Shown one piece after another: positions 33,383-45,626 of a stretch of DNA of 64,000 bases. The position numbers and the translations under genes were made by a program. Positions within the stretch are counted from its first letter, which is position 1; every line of letters starts with the position of its first letter. The notes beneath the pieces were generated by a model that was given only the letters and a program-made list of their open reading frames with translations, ran no database searches and had not been told where the DNA came from. Source of the stretch: Lepidodermella squamata (lineage: Eukaryota > Gastrotricha); assembly GCA_047495785.1 (NCBI GenBank), contig JBLDXI010000001.1, forward strand, positions 1,116,001 to 1,180,000. Reading direction: 5' to 3'.

Positions 33383-35186
33383 TTATTTGCAAGAAGTCGG
33401 ATGCATGAATGCTACAACAGAAAAAGTGTCATTCTTCGTCATGCTGATGAAGTTGGGCGTGACGTAAGCTGCCGGCCTAACCGCGCTCAAATCACCCGCA
33501 AATATCGCCCACATACCGCCGTACTTGTTCTGCATCAGCGTTTGGACAAAATTAGTCAACGTCCCAACTCGATCATTGCGAGCAAGTGACCTTGCCACAT
33601 AATCTACGAGGTCCTGCTTCTTGAAAGATTCTGCCGATGTATTTTCCCCCGTCTGCTTGAACTGGCCCCAGTTGACCGCAGAAGGAACGGCCGTGATTCG
33701 TTTTATCGAATCAGCATCCGAGCAAAACATGTTGTAGATCTGCAAGTCGGACGAATCCGAGTTGTTTTTCACATCCATCGCTAGATTGGTGTCAGAGTAG
33801 TTGTAAGACCCAGCCCAAGCTTCGCCGTTCACTCCGCCCCAGGCACACACCCATTTTCCATCGTAAGTCTTCTGAAATTGCGAGCGAATGTAATCGCAAC
33901 GAGACTCGAATGACCTGCTACCAGATTTCAAAGATTCTGCAGCAACCTTAACCGCGAAGTCTTTCATCGAAGCCTGGCCTAACTTCGAGGAACCTTTAGT
34001 GCTGAAAACATAATCGATTGAGCTGGATACAGTAGTTGGACTTGAATTAGCCGTTGTTGATAGTTCTAATTTCATGGTCGTCGAGTTGTTATTAGGACCC
34101 ATAGTAGTAGTGAAGCCTGATTTTGTAGTCACCGGCCGCTGGCTTGTCGTAGTCGGATCTTGCTTAGCAAGGACGCAATAGTTCCAATCTTCGGGCAGGA
34201 ATTGCGCGAGATGAACACTGCCTCGCTTCAGATAGATGAGGTTGTTACCTCTCGTCGATAACGCCCCACTAAATGGGCCCTTGCTTACAACGGTCGCCCA
34301 GGATCCGCCGATTTTCGTCGAGATGCTCCTATTCATCGCCTCAGCAATGTCAGCCAGGCTTGCTGATTCGTTGGTAGCCTCAATGAACGAATTCACGATC
34401 ACTTGCTGAACTGTCGGATTCATTTTGGCATCAGATTTCACCTTATCAAACACGACGTCCCCCTTAATAAAAAAAATTAGATGAAAATTCTAAAGTTTTA
34501 TGTTAAAATACCAATTTCAGCGGAGTAGCAGGCTGTGCTTGTGGTATTTTGTAAGTTGCACAGTTAGCTCTGAAGAATACGAGGTATTTCCGAGGTTCCT
34601 TTTGCCTAACAACGTAGTGATCCGTTTTCGATCGGTTGAAAACAACCGTTATCGCATCATCTTCACACCCGGCTACAACGTTCCAGAACATTCCATACTT
34701 GGCAATGATGAGTATCCTAGCCATTTCTGCGGTAACCTGACACCCATCGGCTCTTTTAGAACCCGCGACGAATCCAGACATTGCGGACGTCATAACGTCC
34801 AATTTGAAATTCTCAGTAGCATCAGGAGCGTGATAGATAAGTTCATAGTTATCTAGCTGTTATGAATAAAATTTAGCATGAATTTATTTAAAATTATTGA
34901 CTTCCTATACCGCATTCGATGGTGTCGCCAATTTTCCTCGATTTGTTGTTGTTGATGACGAGGGCTGCGTAGTTTTTACAGTCGGCTGTGCCGTTGTCAC
35001 TTGAGTTTTATTGCGCCCTTCGTCCTTTTTATTATCGTCGTCGCTCTTTGAAAGTCATAATAATGTTAGGCAATAATTATATGAGAATGAAGGTGACCTC
35101 TCACCAACTTTTTTATCGGCAATGCTGGATTGAAATATCAACAGGCTGATAATAGCAGTGAATCCAAATCTCAAACAGTAATTCAT
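33383..35186 (-). CDS. Secreted protein with four LC8-like repeats (gene C)
   Basis: Exons 35186-35109, 35045-34911, 34856-34512 and 34462-33383 give 545 residues. The signal peptide (MNYCLRFGFTAIISLLIF...) is in exon 1. Exon 2 is a charged and Thr-rich linker. Repeat 1 has IAKYGMFWNVVAGCEDD and exactly the length of gene B's first-repeat exon (345 bases). Exon 4 holds repeats 2-4 with KIGGSWATVVSK, KTYDGKWVCAWGG and NKYGGMWAIFAGD, ending FMHPTSCK like gene B. The first donor is read as AAA|GTTGGT to keep frame; this is the least certain join. Gene C is closest to gene B. It starts 180 bases after the stop of the Cys-loop receptor gene upstream of it. Confidence 0.75.
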
Positions 35187-35365
35187 CGTGAGGGCCCTTG
35201 AAAAAATTTAAATAAAAGCTTTTCGTTTGTTTGGCATGAAATATGTAGCTATTTTTTGTAACCCTCCGTGTTCAACTGGATTGAACTGTCAAAGAAATGA
35301 AGATACGCCCACTTAACCATGATGAAAAACAAGAGATGGCCCGGTAGTTACGCTTTTATTTCATG

Positions 35366-37626
35366 TTAAAGAATGCCATTTTGAGCGAGAATTTTCGCGT
35401 TATCAGAACACCTGTCTTCAACGAAAACCAACGGCAGAAATAACCCCATAGGAACGAGTGAAACCAGGGCTAAACTGCTGGCGAACGCTAAAAAGTCGAC
35501 TTTAAACGCGATATCGCGCCACAATCTGTTATTTTCAATTCGCTTCGTGTGAATCCTCAAGCGAGTTGCCTCCAATTTAGCTTCGTAGTACTCTTGCGAT
35601 AGAAATTCATCGGACCCAGAATCCTCGGATGATTCATCGAAAGACGGTGTTACTCGATCTTCATCATCTGTTGAATCGCTTGAGGGTATTGGCGATCGTA
35701 AAGGTTGGGAAACAGCCGATTGCGAACGCCCTCGATTGCTACGTGATTCCATCGACAAAATCTTCTGGCGCATAGATTCGGCTTGTTGCTCACTTTCGTG
35801 AAGAAAAACCTGAATAATTAAAATTGAAAAAATACGTGATTTGCGGAGTACAAATAATACCCTGTCCAGGTCATCCGAAGATCCGTGATCTTCAGTATGC
35901 AAGGCTGGGACGTATCTAAAGAATGTGACGAGAATTTCTGGAGGAGGTACCGACCAAACAGCCATCATTCGCTCGACAAATACCGACTCCATTATACCGA
36001 AAGAAGAAATCAATATTAGGCCCATGATATACTGGGCTAAAGCCGTTACTGCATCATTAGTTTTAGGCTGGAAATTATTGAAAAATAGCAATTTTTCGAA
36101 TTTTTTTATGAACTTATTCCTACCAATTCTGCGGTTGAAATTGTTTGAAATACCACCAAGCTGAGCATGTTGGTGATGCCGAAGCCAACTCTATCGCCAC
36201 TTGTTCCGAAGAGATTTATCGCGAAAACAAACAATGAAACTATCGACAAAATTATGCACTGAAATTTACGATTTTTAGTTAATTTATAACGGATTTAAAT
36301 TTAAATTTACTGGGAAAATTAAGTTGATGACGTAGAACGTTGTCTTTCGCTTCACTATCATCGAGTACTCGATTCTCGTGAATGTTTCTCCCAGCGTTTT
36401 GTACGTATGATTGTAAATCTGAAAAAAATTCTGAATTTTGAATAAATTAAATATATTTGCTCACGGTGGTTCGAAGTTGGCACAGAAAGAATTGATTTGA
36501 ACCGAAGCGGCTGTCAAGCTGAAATTTAACCAATTTTATTAAACCTATAAGATAAGCAGACTATTTACTACTTACCCCCATTGAGCTCTTACGGCTGAAA
36601 ATTAGCTGCTGATTGTTCAAGCTCCAGCTTAAAATCAAATGGAAAGGGTCAAAATCTCAAGTTTTCCTTGAAATTCCGCAACTCCAACCTTTCGAACTCG
36701 AAGGTGCACTAAAAAATTAATGATTTATTTATTGCAATATAAATTCGTTGGCAGTTACTTACCACTTGAAAGTCGAACGGAAAGGTTATGAGGTGGAGTT
36801 CTGGTTTGAGTAATCAAAGACTAATTTTCATAATAATTCATGAAAAATTCAGCAAAAATTTACCGCACCACGTACGAGCCGAGCCCGTGGGAACGTATTT
36901 CACCCATCCGCGATAGGAAACGCGAGCTAAGAAGCCGGAATCTCGAGTGATGGCATAATGATGATCAGCTGAGTTGGTCATCTGAATGACAACAATTTAG
37001 TGGCAATTAATGGCGAAATTATATCACTTTCATACCGCTATATCAGGAAGCCATATTTGGCTCGGATCGAAGGTTAAATGAGTCAAGCCGCCGTAGTCAC
37101 GTGGAGCCCTGCAGAAAGGATTGCCAGAGTGCTCTGTGAGAAGAGAAGACCTTACCATTGAATTCTACGATCCCTCCATTCGATGAACAAGGCTATAACT
37201 GATTCGAAGATGCCCTCCCTTTCATTCTTAATCAGAAAGTTTGAATTGTTTTTCAATTGAATTTGCAAATCGGAAAAGCTTACTGCAGCTTTGATTTTCA
37301 ATAGCAAAATATGCAATTTTATGACAACAGGCCTGAAATTTGGAGATAATAGCGAGGAATTAAGTGGGAAATGAAACCAACTTCGCTGGAACAGCCTGTT
37401 TTCTGTAGTCAGCAAGGATATCGCCGAATGGCTTCGGACCTTGTGCAGTTAGGCTAACCGTTACATTTGTAACAGTGTGATTGCCCTCATGGCACCAAGC
37501 CAAATTAACGCCAGCTAAAAATATTAGCAAGATCATTATTATCAAATTTTTATAATAAGAATTTATATTAATACGCCATTGACGAATTTTTGTCCAGAAA
37601 AGCTGAGTAAACTTTGAGAAAGCCAT
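35366..37626 (-). CDS. Cys-loop ligand-gated ion channel (L1)
   Basis: Thirteen exons: 37626-37382, 37332-37284, 37226-37156, 37108-37036, 36981-36864, 36800-36763, 36708-36689, 36627-36576, 36518-36465, 36418-36311, 36258-36124, 36067-35861 and 35809-35366. Together 537 residues with every phase consistent. The ligand domain shows FIEWRDRRIQW, IWLPDIA, and a 13-residue Cys loop, C-ELHLITFPFDFQV-C, then SWSL. TM1 starts after NLIFP, TM2 follows GDR, and TM4 (VDFLAFASSLALVSLVPMGL) is near the end. A Ser-rich loop joins TM3 and TM4. No vicinal Cys pair is visible in loop C, so it is not a typical nicotinic alpha. Ion selectivity and ligand are unknown. The start could instead be M31 (37536), which gives a cleaner signal peptide, MILLIFLAGVNLAWC. 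Confidence 0.88.
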
Positions 37627-37658
37627 GTTTATTGACAGCACCACATAAACAATAGGCA

Positions 37659-39896
37659 TTAAAACCTTGCCTCATTGCCACCCTTCGTCAACATGCTCTC
37701 AGCGTTATCCGAGCATTCATCATAGACTAGAACAAGAGGAAGAAACAACGCTAGGGGTACTAGGATAGAGGCAGATAGGCTAGTCACAAAACACAACATG
37801 TCAATTTTATAGGCGACTTGATGCCACAGCCGGTTGTTGTGCGCGCTTTCGGCCTGTTTGCGCATTCGCAGGACTTTCAACGATTCAAGGAGAACCTTAC
37901 GGGCTGTGTCGTCAGTATCACTGTCTAGCACGATGTTGACAGAAGGCGAGAAAACTTCGCTTGAACCGACTGAGGGTGTTAGAGATGCGCCAGTATTCAC
38001 GTTTGTTAGGCCTACGCCAGATTTTGACAGGATTAAATTCCGCTTTCGAAACGCTTCCATGCGGCTTGCGAGGGAGCTTTTCGAATAATTAGCGTCACTT
38101 TTTCGAATCTCAGCTTCAGCTCTTCGAACGACTTTAATCTCATTCATCAGTTTTTCCTGTTGAGATAAAATTAAAAAAATTGAAGCACAACACAAAGTCT
38201 AACCCTATCCTCGATATTTTGCAGCTTCTCAAGATGAAACGGTGGAATTTCTCGGAATATACGAAGAATAAACTTAGGCGGCGGGGATTTGCTGTTATCC
38301 ATGAGCCGCTCGACAAAAATTGTTTCGACAATACTGAAAGCTGAAAGTAGCACAAGAGATACGATGTATTTTGACAGCGAAGTGACTGCGTCGCTTGTTT
38401 TCGGCATTTCGGCTGTTGCGATGGTTTGAAACACGACCAAGGTTAGCATGCTGGTCGTGCTGAAGATTATTCGATCGGCTGTTGACTCGATGGGCGAGAT
38501 TGCGAATGCGAGTAGGGAAATAACAGACAAAATGGCGCACTGAAAAATTGAGAAAAAGTCTTCGAATTGTTAACAAACTCTTTTCCGAACTTACAGGGAA
38601 AATTAGGTTAACCACGTAATACATCGCTTTTCTCTTGACAATGACAATAAATTCGATCCGGGCGAAAGCTTCTCCAGTATGGACGTAGGTGTGATTATAT
38701 ATCTTTTAATAGGAATATTTCAAGAAAGTTGGAAAAATCAAACAGGATTCACCTTGGTTTTCAGTTCACACAGAAAAAACTGACGCGATCCGAAATTAGA
38801 ATCGAGCTTTGACATGAAATAGTTCTTGATTTAGGAGTAGATATTTTCGCGCTACCTACCGATATTTGACTCCTGTCATCAAAACTGAGCGCGTCACTTT
38901 CGAGAGACCAGCTCTCAAAATCATAAGTGCACTAAAACAAAAATTTGGACCATGAAACTTGAAATGTTGAAATATCGGAACTAACCGTTTGGAAATCGAA
39001 CGGAAATGTCAGCAAATTGAATTCTTAAAATGAAATTTTCGCATTAAAATTCAATAATCATGGAAGCAGCGACTTACCACACCAAGTCCGGGCAGTTCCT
39101 ATTATAAAATTGGATTACTGGCTTTGAAGAGCATCAGTTATTAATTCATACCTGTTGGGACAAAGTTGATCCATCCTTCATGAGAGACTCGAGCCAGGAA
39201 GCGGCTATCCCTCGAAATTGAATAGTAGTGATCCGCAGAGTTGGTCATCTAAGTACATTTTTAAGTCCTCGCTATGTGGTTATATTGAATAAATTACCGC
39301 AATATCTGGCAACCAAACCTGATGTGAGAAAATTTTATAAAATGTAATAACTGAAACGAAAGCCCTTACTTGATCGGAATCGAAAGCTAAATAAGTCATG
39401 TTATTGTTGTCAATTGGGTTCCTTGAAAATATTATTTGAAGTGACGCGCATTTTTTACTCGCATGATCATTACCAGGTCATCCTTTTATCGCGCCATTCG
39501 ACAAAAAGCGCGATTACCGACTCGAAAATGCCATCCTTTTCTGACTATAGAAATCGACACATATTGAAATAAAAGCGTGAATGAAAAATTTTACTAACCG
39601 CGGATTTTAGCTTCATTAGCAGTACATGGAACAGTACTTTGACCGGCCTAATGAATGGAATTTTTCTAAATTTATTGACGGATCTTTTGAAAAGCTTGCC
39701 TTTCAGGAATTGCCTCCTTGTTATAGCCACTGAAATGGCCGCCGTCGCTCCAGGGTTTGCCGGCTACCGGTACATCTTGCGATCCCGTCGATACGAATGC
39801 AGTAGGCGGTCCGCTGTCTGGTACCAATGTGCCGAAAGCATTGGGAATAAAGCAGACGAATGGCCAGCAAACGAATGACCAACGGATAATTTTCAT
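37659..39896 (-). CDS. Cys-loop ligand-gated ion channel (L2)
   Basis: Exons 39896-39700, 39647-39599, 39544-39474, 39421-39370, 39318-39298, 39248-39152, 39098-39078, 39023-38986, 38931-38860, 38806-38753, 38702-38595, 38539-38204 and 38156-37659, 537 residues. Exon lengths match L1 and L3, with two joined exons (SW exon; TM2-TM3 exon). Intron 1 has a GC donor (AG|GCAAGC). The Cys loop is C-EFNLLTFPFDFQT-C. Pore region reads ADRIIFSTTSMLTLVVFQ; TM4 is followed by DECSDNAE as in L1. The stop is only 32 bases before the upstream-most L1 start. Signal peptide includes VCWPFVCFIPNAFG. Subunits of one heteromeric channel is possible but inferred. Confidence 0.88.
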
Positions 39897-40254
39897 AATA
39901 TTAGTTGCGAATGTTCAATTTTCATGTGAGGCTATTTCTATCTTTAATAGTGAATTAAAAATTATTCAATTGGCTGAGCTATTACTGTTGGCCAGCTGAG
40001 CAAACTGAGAGCTTCACGTGGAGTAGTTTTGTTGTTTGAAAACAATAAAAGCTGATATTTACGCTCTAACATGAATGAATATTCGACTTCTACACATTTT
40101 TTCAATGATTCCCCTGGTTCAAAATTCTATATTATGAAAATGATCGGGTTTATTACTTTTATTCAGGCACAAAATCATTGAATACTAACGATAAAGGTGT
40201 TCTCAGTTCGTAAATTTGATATTGGAAATTTCAAGGATAGGAAGTTGAGATAGC
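39897..40254. other. Intergenic between L3 and L2
   Basis: About 360 bases, presumed 3' flank of L3 and promoter of L2. AT-rich, no distinct signal identified. Confidence 0.35.
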
Positions 40255-42860
40255 TTAGGAAAACGACGTTCCATGCGGCGCAACATGGGCGAGCAAATAC
40301 CGAGCATCGTCCGAGCAGTCGTCTTGAACGAGAAGAAGCGGCAAAAACAAAGCCATCGGCACCAGTAGAGCAAGTGCCGTGCACGTCAAAAATGAAATTG
40401 TATCCACCTTATACGCAACAGTGCGCCACATTCGATTGTTTTTCACGCGTCTAGCGTGACGCCGAGATCGGAGAGTTTGAATAGCCTGAGCGTCGATAGC
40501 GTCCTGATTCGCATCAGCACTGTTATCAGCCGCCCATGATCCGCTGTTCATCACCGCGCCAAGAATGTCCCTTGATACATTCGACGACGAGCTAGACGAT
40601 GAGGATGACGATAACGACCCGATTGAAGACATTGGATGAGGCCCGCAGCAATCAGTTGGCTCGAGGCTGTTGATATCATCGCTGGGGGACTTGCTCGGCA
40701 GTTGGATATGCCGCGAGATTTCACCTGATGGAGAGGGCGTTACGGCACTCGCCACGCTGCCCGCCAGGCTATGGTTCAATGCCGCCAGTTGTTCACCGGA
40801 CACGTAATTGAACCGCGTTTGGCCAGTTGAACTTTGAGAATTACTGAGCCTTTGCCGTCGCTTTATTCGCCGATTCATATTTTTCCTAATCTGAAAAAAA
40901 TAAAAAATAAAAACTCCAGCTTAAAAAATTAATATTTTACTTTATCAAGCTCGTCGTCGGTATCGTCTTCATTCGGCTTCTTTTTATCGCTGTGGAATTC
41001 AGGCACGCCCTCGAGCATTCTCAGCAGAAGTTTCGGCGGCGGTTTCGAACATCTCTCCATGAAGCGTTCGACTACAACGGATTCAGTTATTCCAACGGCT
41101 GAGATTAAAATCAGAGCGATAATGTATTTTGATAGTGCCGTAACAGCATTGCTTGTTTTAGGCTGAAACATGAAATTTGATAATATTTTGAATTTTCGGA
41201 AAATTTTCCCACCATTTCAGCCGTCACAATAGTTTGAAATACAACCAAAGTAAGCATGTTTGTGGTCCCGAAGCCGATCCTATCCCCTGTAGTTTCGACC
41301 GATGGTATAACGAAAACCAGTAATGAGATAAGCGACAGCGTTGTGCACTGAAAAATCGAGAAGTCTTGATACATTTCGAGGAAAGCTAATATCGAGCAAT
41401 ACCGGGAAAATCAAGTTGACGATATAAAAAGTTGACTTTCGCTTGACGATGATCGAAAATTCAACTCGAGTAAATGTCTCTCCAGTGAAAGAGTAAGTGT
41501 GGTTGTACGTCTGCCGATGAAGCATGAAAAAAACTCGACATAGTTCGATGAATGAAAAAAATCGCGTCATACCGTTGTTTTAAGTTGGCAAAGCCAAAAT
41601 TGGCATGATCCGAAATTTGAGTCTATCTGCAGAAGGAGTTGGGAAAATTTCGGAGGTATTTGTTTCATGAATCTTTGTTTTACCATCAAGGCGCTTTCTC
41701 CATTGAATGTCATCGTTGAACTATCTAATGACCAGCTAATAAAGTCAAATTTTCCAATCTCGCCGATAAATGGAGAATATTTCTTACCTTTCAAATTCAA
41801 GCGTGCACTTGGTATCAGTTTCAAATTATAAGCTTTCATTATTTTTTTTGTAATGAAATAAATCATACCATTTGAAAATCGAAAGGAAAAGTCAGAAGAT
41901 TGAGGTCTATTGTAAATTGATATTTTTACGAATTTCCTCGAATTTTGCGAAGTAACTTACCACACCAGGTTCGAGCCGTGCCTAAAATTTAAGCCAACAG
42001 TTCACAATTTTCTAATTAAATCGTGTTACTTACCCGTTGGCACGTATTTTAGATGTCCTGTATGAGTAATTCGAACGATGAATCGCGAATCTCGAGATAT
42101 AGAATAATGATGATCAGCCGAGTTGGTCATCTAAGGTAGAAAATATATAATTAATCGAACAACACGCTCGAGCAGATTATACAGCAATATCCGGAACCCA
42201 CACCTGCAAAATTGGTAGATTAAAATTCTGAAAAATTACTGTCATAAGCTTTTACTTGATCTGAATCGAAAGCGAGTAGCGTCAAATTGTCGTAGTCCAT
42301 GGGATCCCTACGGCGAAAATGCAAGAAATTGCCAAATGGAGAGACTTTAGCTTACCAAACCATCCTTTTATCGCGCCATTCGATAAATAAGGCAACAACG
42401 GATTCGAAAATGCCTTCTTTCTCGATCTGTAAGAAAGAAAGTATCGATAGGCATCGATTTTCACAGTGAATCTTACCGTTGATTTGACTTTGATAAGCAA
42501 AACGTGAAGGCTAACAACCAGTGGCCTGCAAAATTGAGAATCATTTTTATAATTTCCAGAGTTTGAATGTAAGAATAACTTTTCAGGCATCGCTTCCTTG
42601 TTGTAGTTATTGAGTATTTTCGACAAAAGACGTTGGTCTGAGCTGACATCATCGCCATCAGCCAAGTTCATGTTGGAGTTGGAGTTGCCGTCATTGTTAC
42701 TACTACTTTGGAATCCACCACCCGAGCTACTACCACCCCCGCCACTTGTCGGCGCCGACTTCGGCGGCAATTTCGGCGGTCTATTCTTAACTGCTGCTTG
42801 ACAAAACGAACAGCATACAGTTAAGCATAAAACTATGAGGATTCCGAAAGTTTGAACCAT
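40255..42860 (-). CDS. Cys-loop ligand-gated ion channel (L3)
   Basis: Fifteen exons: 42860-42580, 42525-42477, 42426-42356, 42307-42256, 42203-42183, 42130-42034, 41981-41961, 41906-41869, 41807-41788, 41735-41684, 41626-41573, 41510-41403, 41347-41213, 41162-40941 and 40890-40255; 618 residues. Signal peptide MVQTFGILIVLCLTVCCSFC, then a Gly/Ser/Asn-rich N-terminal stretch. Cys loop C-DLNLLTFPFDFQM-C; pore TGDRIGFGTTNMLTLVVFQ; long TM3-TM4 loop with a run of ten Ser; TM4 and the DDCSDDAR tail as in L1 and L2. An extra Cys pair, SCQFWLC, lies in a late ligand-domain exon. L3 has the fullest exon set and may be closest to the ancestral structure. Confidence 0.88.
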
Positions 42861-43735
42861 CTAAATGAAACAAAAAAAAACAAGAAATTTCTGGAGGAAT
42901 CAGGTTAATGTTACTTCTTGATATAGCTTTCTAGGGCATTTTTATATTGCGTAGCACAGATTACAATTTTTTCAACACATATATTGGCATTATCAAGGCG
43001 ATCGGCGGTGAAATAAATGCTGAATGGAAGTATATAATAGAGTGAGGGTGCGAAAGATCATTATTTAGGTTTATTTGTATAACATCTCACTGCAGCTCAG
43101 TCCGAAGAATAAACACACGCTCGCATCTTCAACGGCATAAATCAACGCAAGAATTGCCTGAAATTACAATGACTTGAAATGCAAGTAATTCGCGCATAAT
43201 AAAAGTTGAAGCAGCGAATTACACCGAATGCAATTATCGAAATCATCGATGCGGAACAGGAAGGCCTTTCTAGCAATTATTCATTTCCAATTACTAATTT
43301 AAAGGACATGCTCAATATTTCACCGAAAAATCAGGTTAAACCGAAATAGCATGAAATCTATAAATTTCTATCAATTTATTAAGAAGGCATTTATTAGAAT
43401 CACACGATTGATTAAAATGTTCTTTTTGCCAGTTGAGTTGCTTCTGAATTCATTTTTCAGCGAAAAAATCAGCTGTTGATATTTACCTCATACCTGCTAG
43501 ATAATCCTCACATCGTTGTTTGGATTATGCGGATTTTCCGCCTTCATCGCTCGCTGGAAAAATAACCATAGGCGCCGGTTTCGGAAGATAATAAACTTGT
43601 TCCCACTTTTTTCATGTTCTACCGAAAGTTCTTTATTGATAAAATCCTGAGAAAAACTCTTCGAGGACAAATAAAATAATGCATCTAATATTCACGAACG
43701 CTAGCATTTCCTGTGTAAACACGAGTGCTGCCCGT
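42861..43735. other. Intergenic between LC8-like gene D and L3
   Basis: About 875 bases, AT-rich. No coding exon or repeat end recognised; includes the 3' flank of gene D and the promoter side of L3. Confidence 0.4.
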
Positions 43736-45253
43736 CTAATCTTGGCATTTCGGGTTCATGTAAGCCGCCAGTGAAAATCCGCCACTCTTCCTTTGAATAT
43801 GCAAAAAGTAGGGCGCCACGTAGCTAGCAGTCGCGTCCATCAGCGATTCGCCGACAATTACAGTCCACACGCCGCCGTAGGTCAATTGCAGCTGCGACCG
43901 CACGTAATTTCCAATAGTGCCGAAAGTGACGACTGGCAATTTAGACGCAACAAAAATGCCATACATGACCTCGCTAATAGTTGTATCGTTAATATCATCA
44001 TCAGTGCTGTTTAAAACCATGTAATCATTCTGCAAAAAGACGAAAAAAATAATTAAAAAACCTGAGGATAGATTAAAATTACCGTGACATTCGAAGCTTT
44101 AATTCGATCTTTTGAGATCGTAAGTTGGCCACCGTAAATCGTTTGAGCAAGTTGGGAAACTGTAAATGTAGAAAAATAATAATTGTTGATGCTCAACTGA
44201 CCAATTTTTTGCTTACTAAATGATGGAATGCAGGTTTCTTGGAAAATGTGGATGACCATGGTGCGATTCGGCACGACACTTGGGTCATTTACCAGTTTAT
44301 CCCTCGACGTGTGGTAATCGTCGACCTGGAGCAGCATCACCGTTCCATCTATCGCGTCAGTTTGGGCAATTGCGTCTTTCCCAGCAACTGCTACAGCCCA
44401 GGGAAATTTCGAATATTTCTTATCCAAATTCCTGATTTGAAAATTAATTAAAAAATTGCAATGAATGTAATATTTTTGCTTACGCTTTTATGTAGCCAAT
44501 ACGATCAGAGGTAGACCCTGACGCTGGCGCGAGAGTTGCCAATTTAACGGCATAGGCGACCATTTCCCATCGATTCGGCGAAATATCCCCCATTTTCACG
44601 GTTACAATTGTTGTAATTTCCTGTTGGGAGACTGATGACACCTCAGCGGCTACGAGTGATCGGATAGTAGCGACCGTTGGCGCATTTATTTGAGGAGCGG
44701 GTTTAGCTGTGGTTTGAGCCATAACAGTCGTAGTCACGCTTGGTTGAGCACTTGTTGCGGGTCTTGTCGCGGTTGTGACGTTAACCGCTTGGGCCATTGT
44801 TGTTCCCATTGCCATTGCTGTTGTCATAGCCATTGTTGCGGCGGCTTTAGTCGTAGCTTCCGCCACAATCGATCGATTATTGCCAGTGGCTGACCAGTTT
44901 CCAGTTGAGGCGGCCCAAGTTACATTAGTCATGCCAGGGGTGGTCCAGCTAACATTATTCGCCATCTGGGTCACGTTTGACCAGGTTCCCGCCGGCGCAA
45001 CCGTCGATGAATTCATCCACATTCTAGCCCAAGTTGCATTTGCGGTTGTGATTTCCGGTTTAATTGTGGTCACGCTTGACTGGTTAAAAGCCGTGATGGT
45101 TACATTTACTACCAATAACGGTGCAACAGTCGTGACTGTTAAATTAGTAGCAGCGGTGGCGTTCGCAACTTGAGTCACATTTTCCGCTGCTCGAGAGAAT
45201 CCAGCTGCGATGATAACCAGAGTAACAGTCAATAAGCTCTTCATTACGTTCAA
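43736..45253 (-). CDS. Secreted protein with two LC8-like repeats and glycosylated stalk (gene D)
   Basis: Exons 45253-44484, 44431-44217, 44159-44083 and 44029-43736 give 451 residues. The signal peptide is best from M4 (MKSLLTVTLVIIAAGFSRA). A long Ala/Thr/Asn stalk follows to about residue 185, packed with N-x-T/S sequons (NVT, NAT, NLT and others), so likely heavily glycosylated. Repeat 1 spans exons 1-2: VAYAVKLATLAP, IGYIKA|NLDKKYSKFPWAVAVAG, then MVIHIFQ, the last resembling the final LC8 strand. Repeat 2 is exon 4, with QLTYGGVWTVIVGE. The 57-base intron 2 is open in frame and must be removed. Only gene E shares this two-repeat design and its exon phases. Confidence 0.75.
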
Positions 45254-45626
45254 GTCCCCTTGAAAAGTAAATAACTAAATTTAGACGTGAAGAAAAACAG
45301 TTTTAAGTTGTTGTTTCCTATTAGAGGTTTCTTTTTATTGCGCATTGATAAAAGGCATTATTTAGTGATGATATTTGTTTATCATTTTTATTACCGTTCT
45401 CAAAGCACCTACCTACTCATTTTAACGCAGTTTGGGTTCAAATTCCAACCACGCAAGCACGGTGTGTTTGGTACTCGAGTATATGGCACCACCGCGGCGT
45501 CTTTTTATTCTCATATATTACGTCAAATTTTTTATTTCAAAAAAATGAAAACATATTATAAAGATGATGATTCACTCGATCGAGAAATTTCTTCGTAAGG
45601 TGATGAACTCACGATGACCTCGTTTC
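45254..45626. other. Intergenic between LC8-like genes E and D
   Basis: About 370 bases. A plus-strand frame here (45287-45598) has no family features and is AT-rich; read as non-coding. Confidence 0.35.

Noticed and set aside
44690-45173. Two plus-strand frames opposite gene D exon 1
   Set aside because: Hydrophobic and Cys/His-rich runs are mirror images of the Thr/Ala stalk codons; the minus strand has the signal peptide and splice sites.
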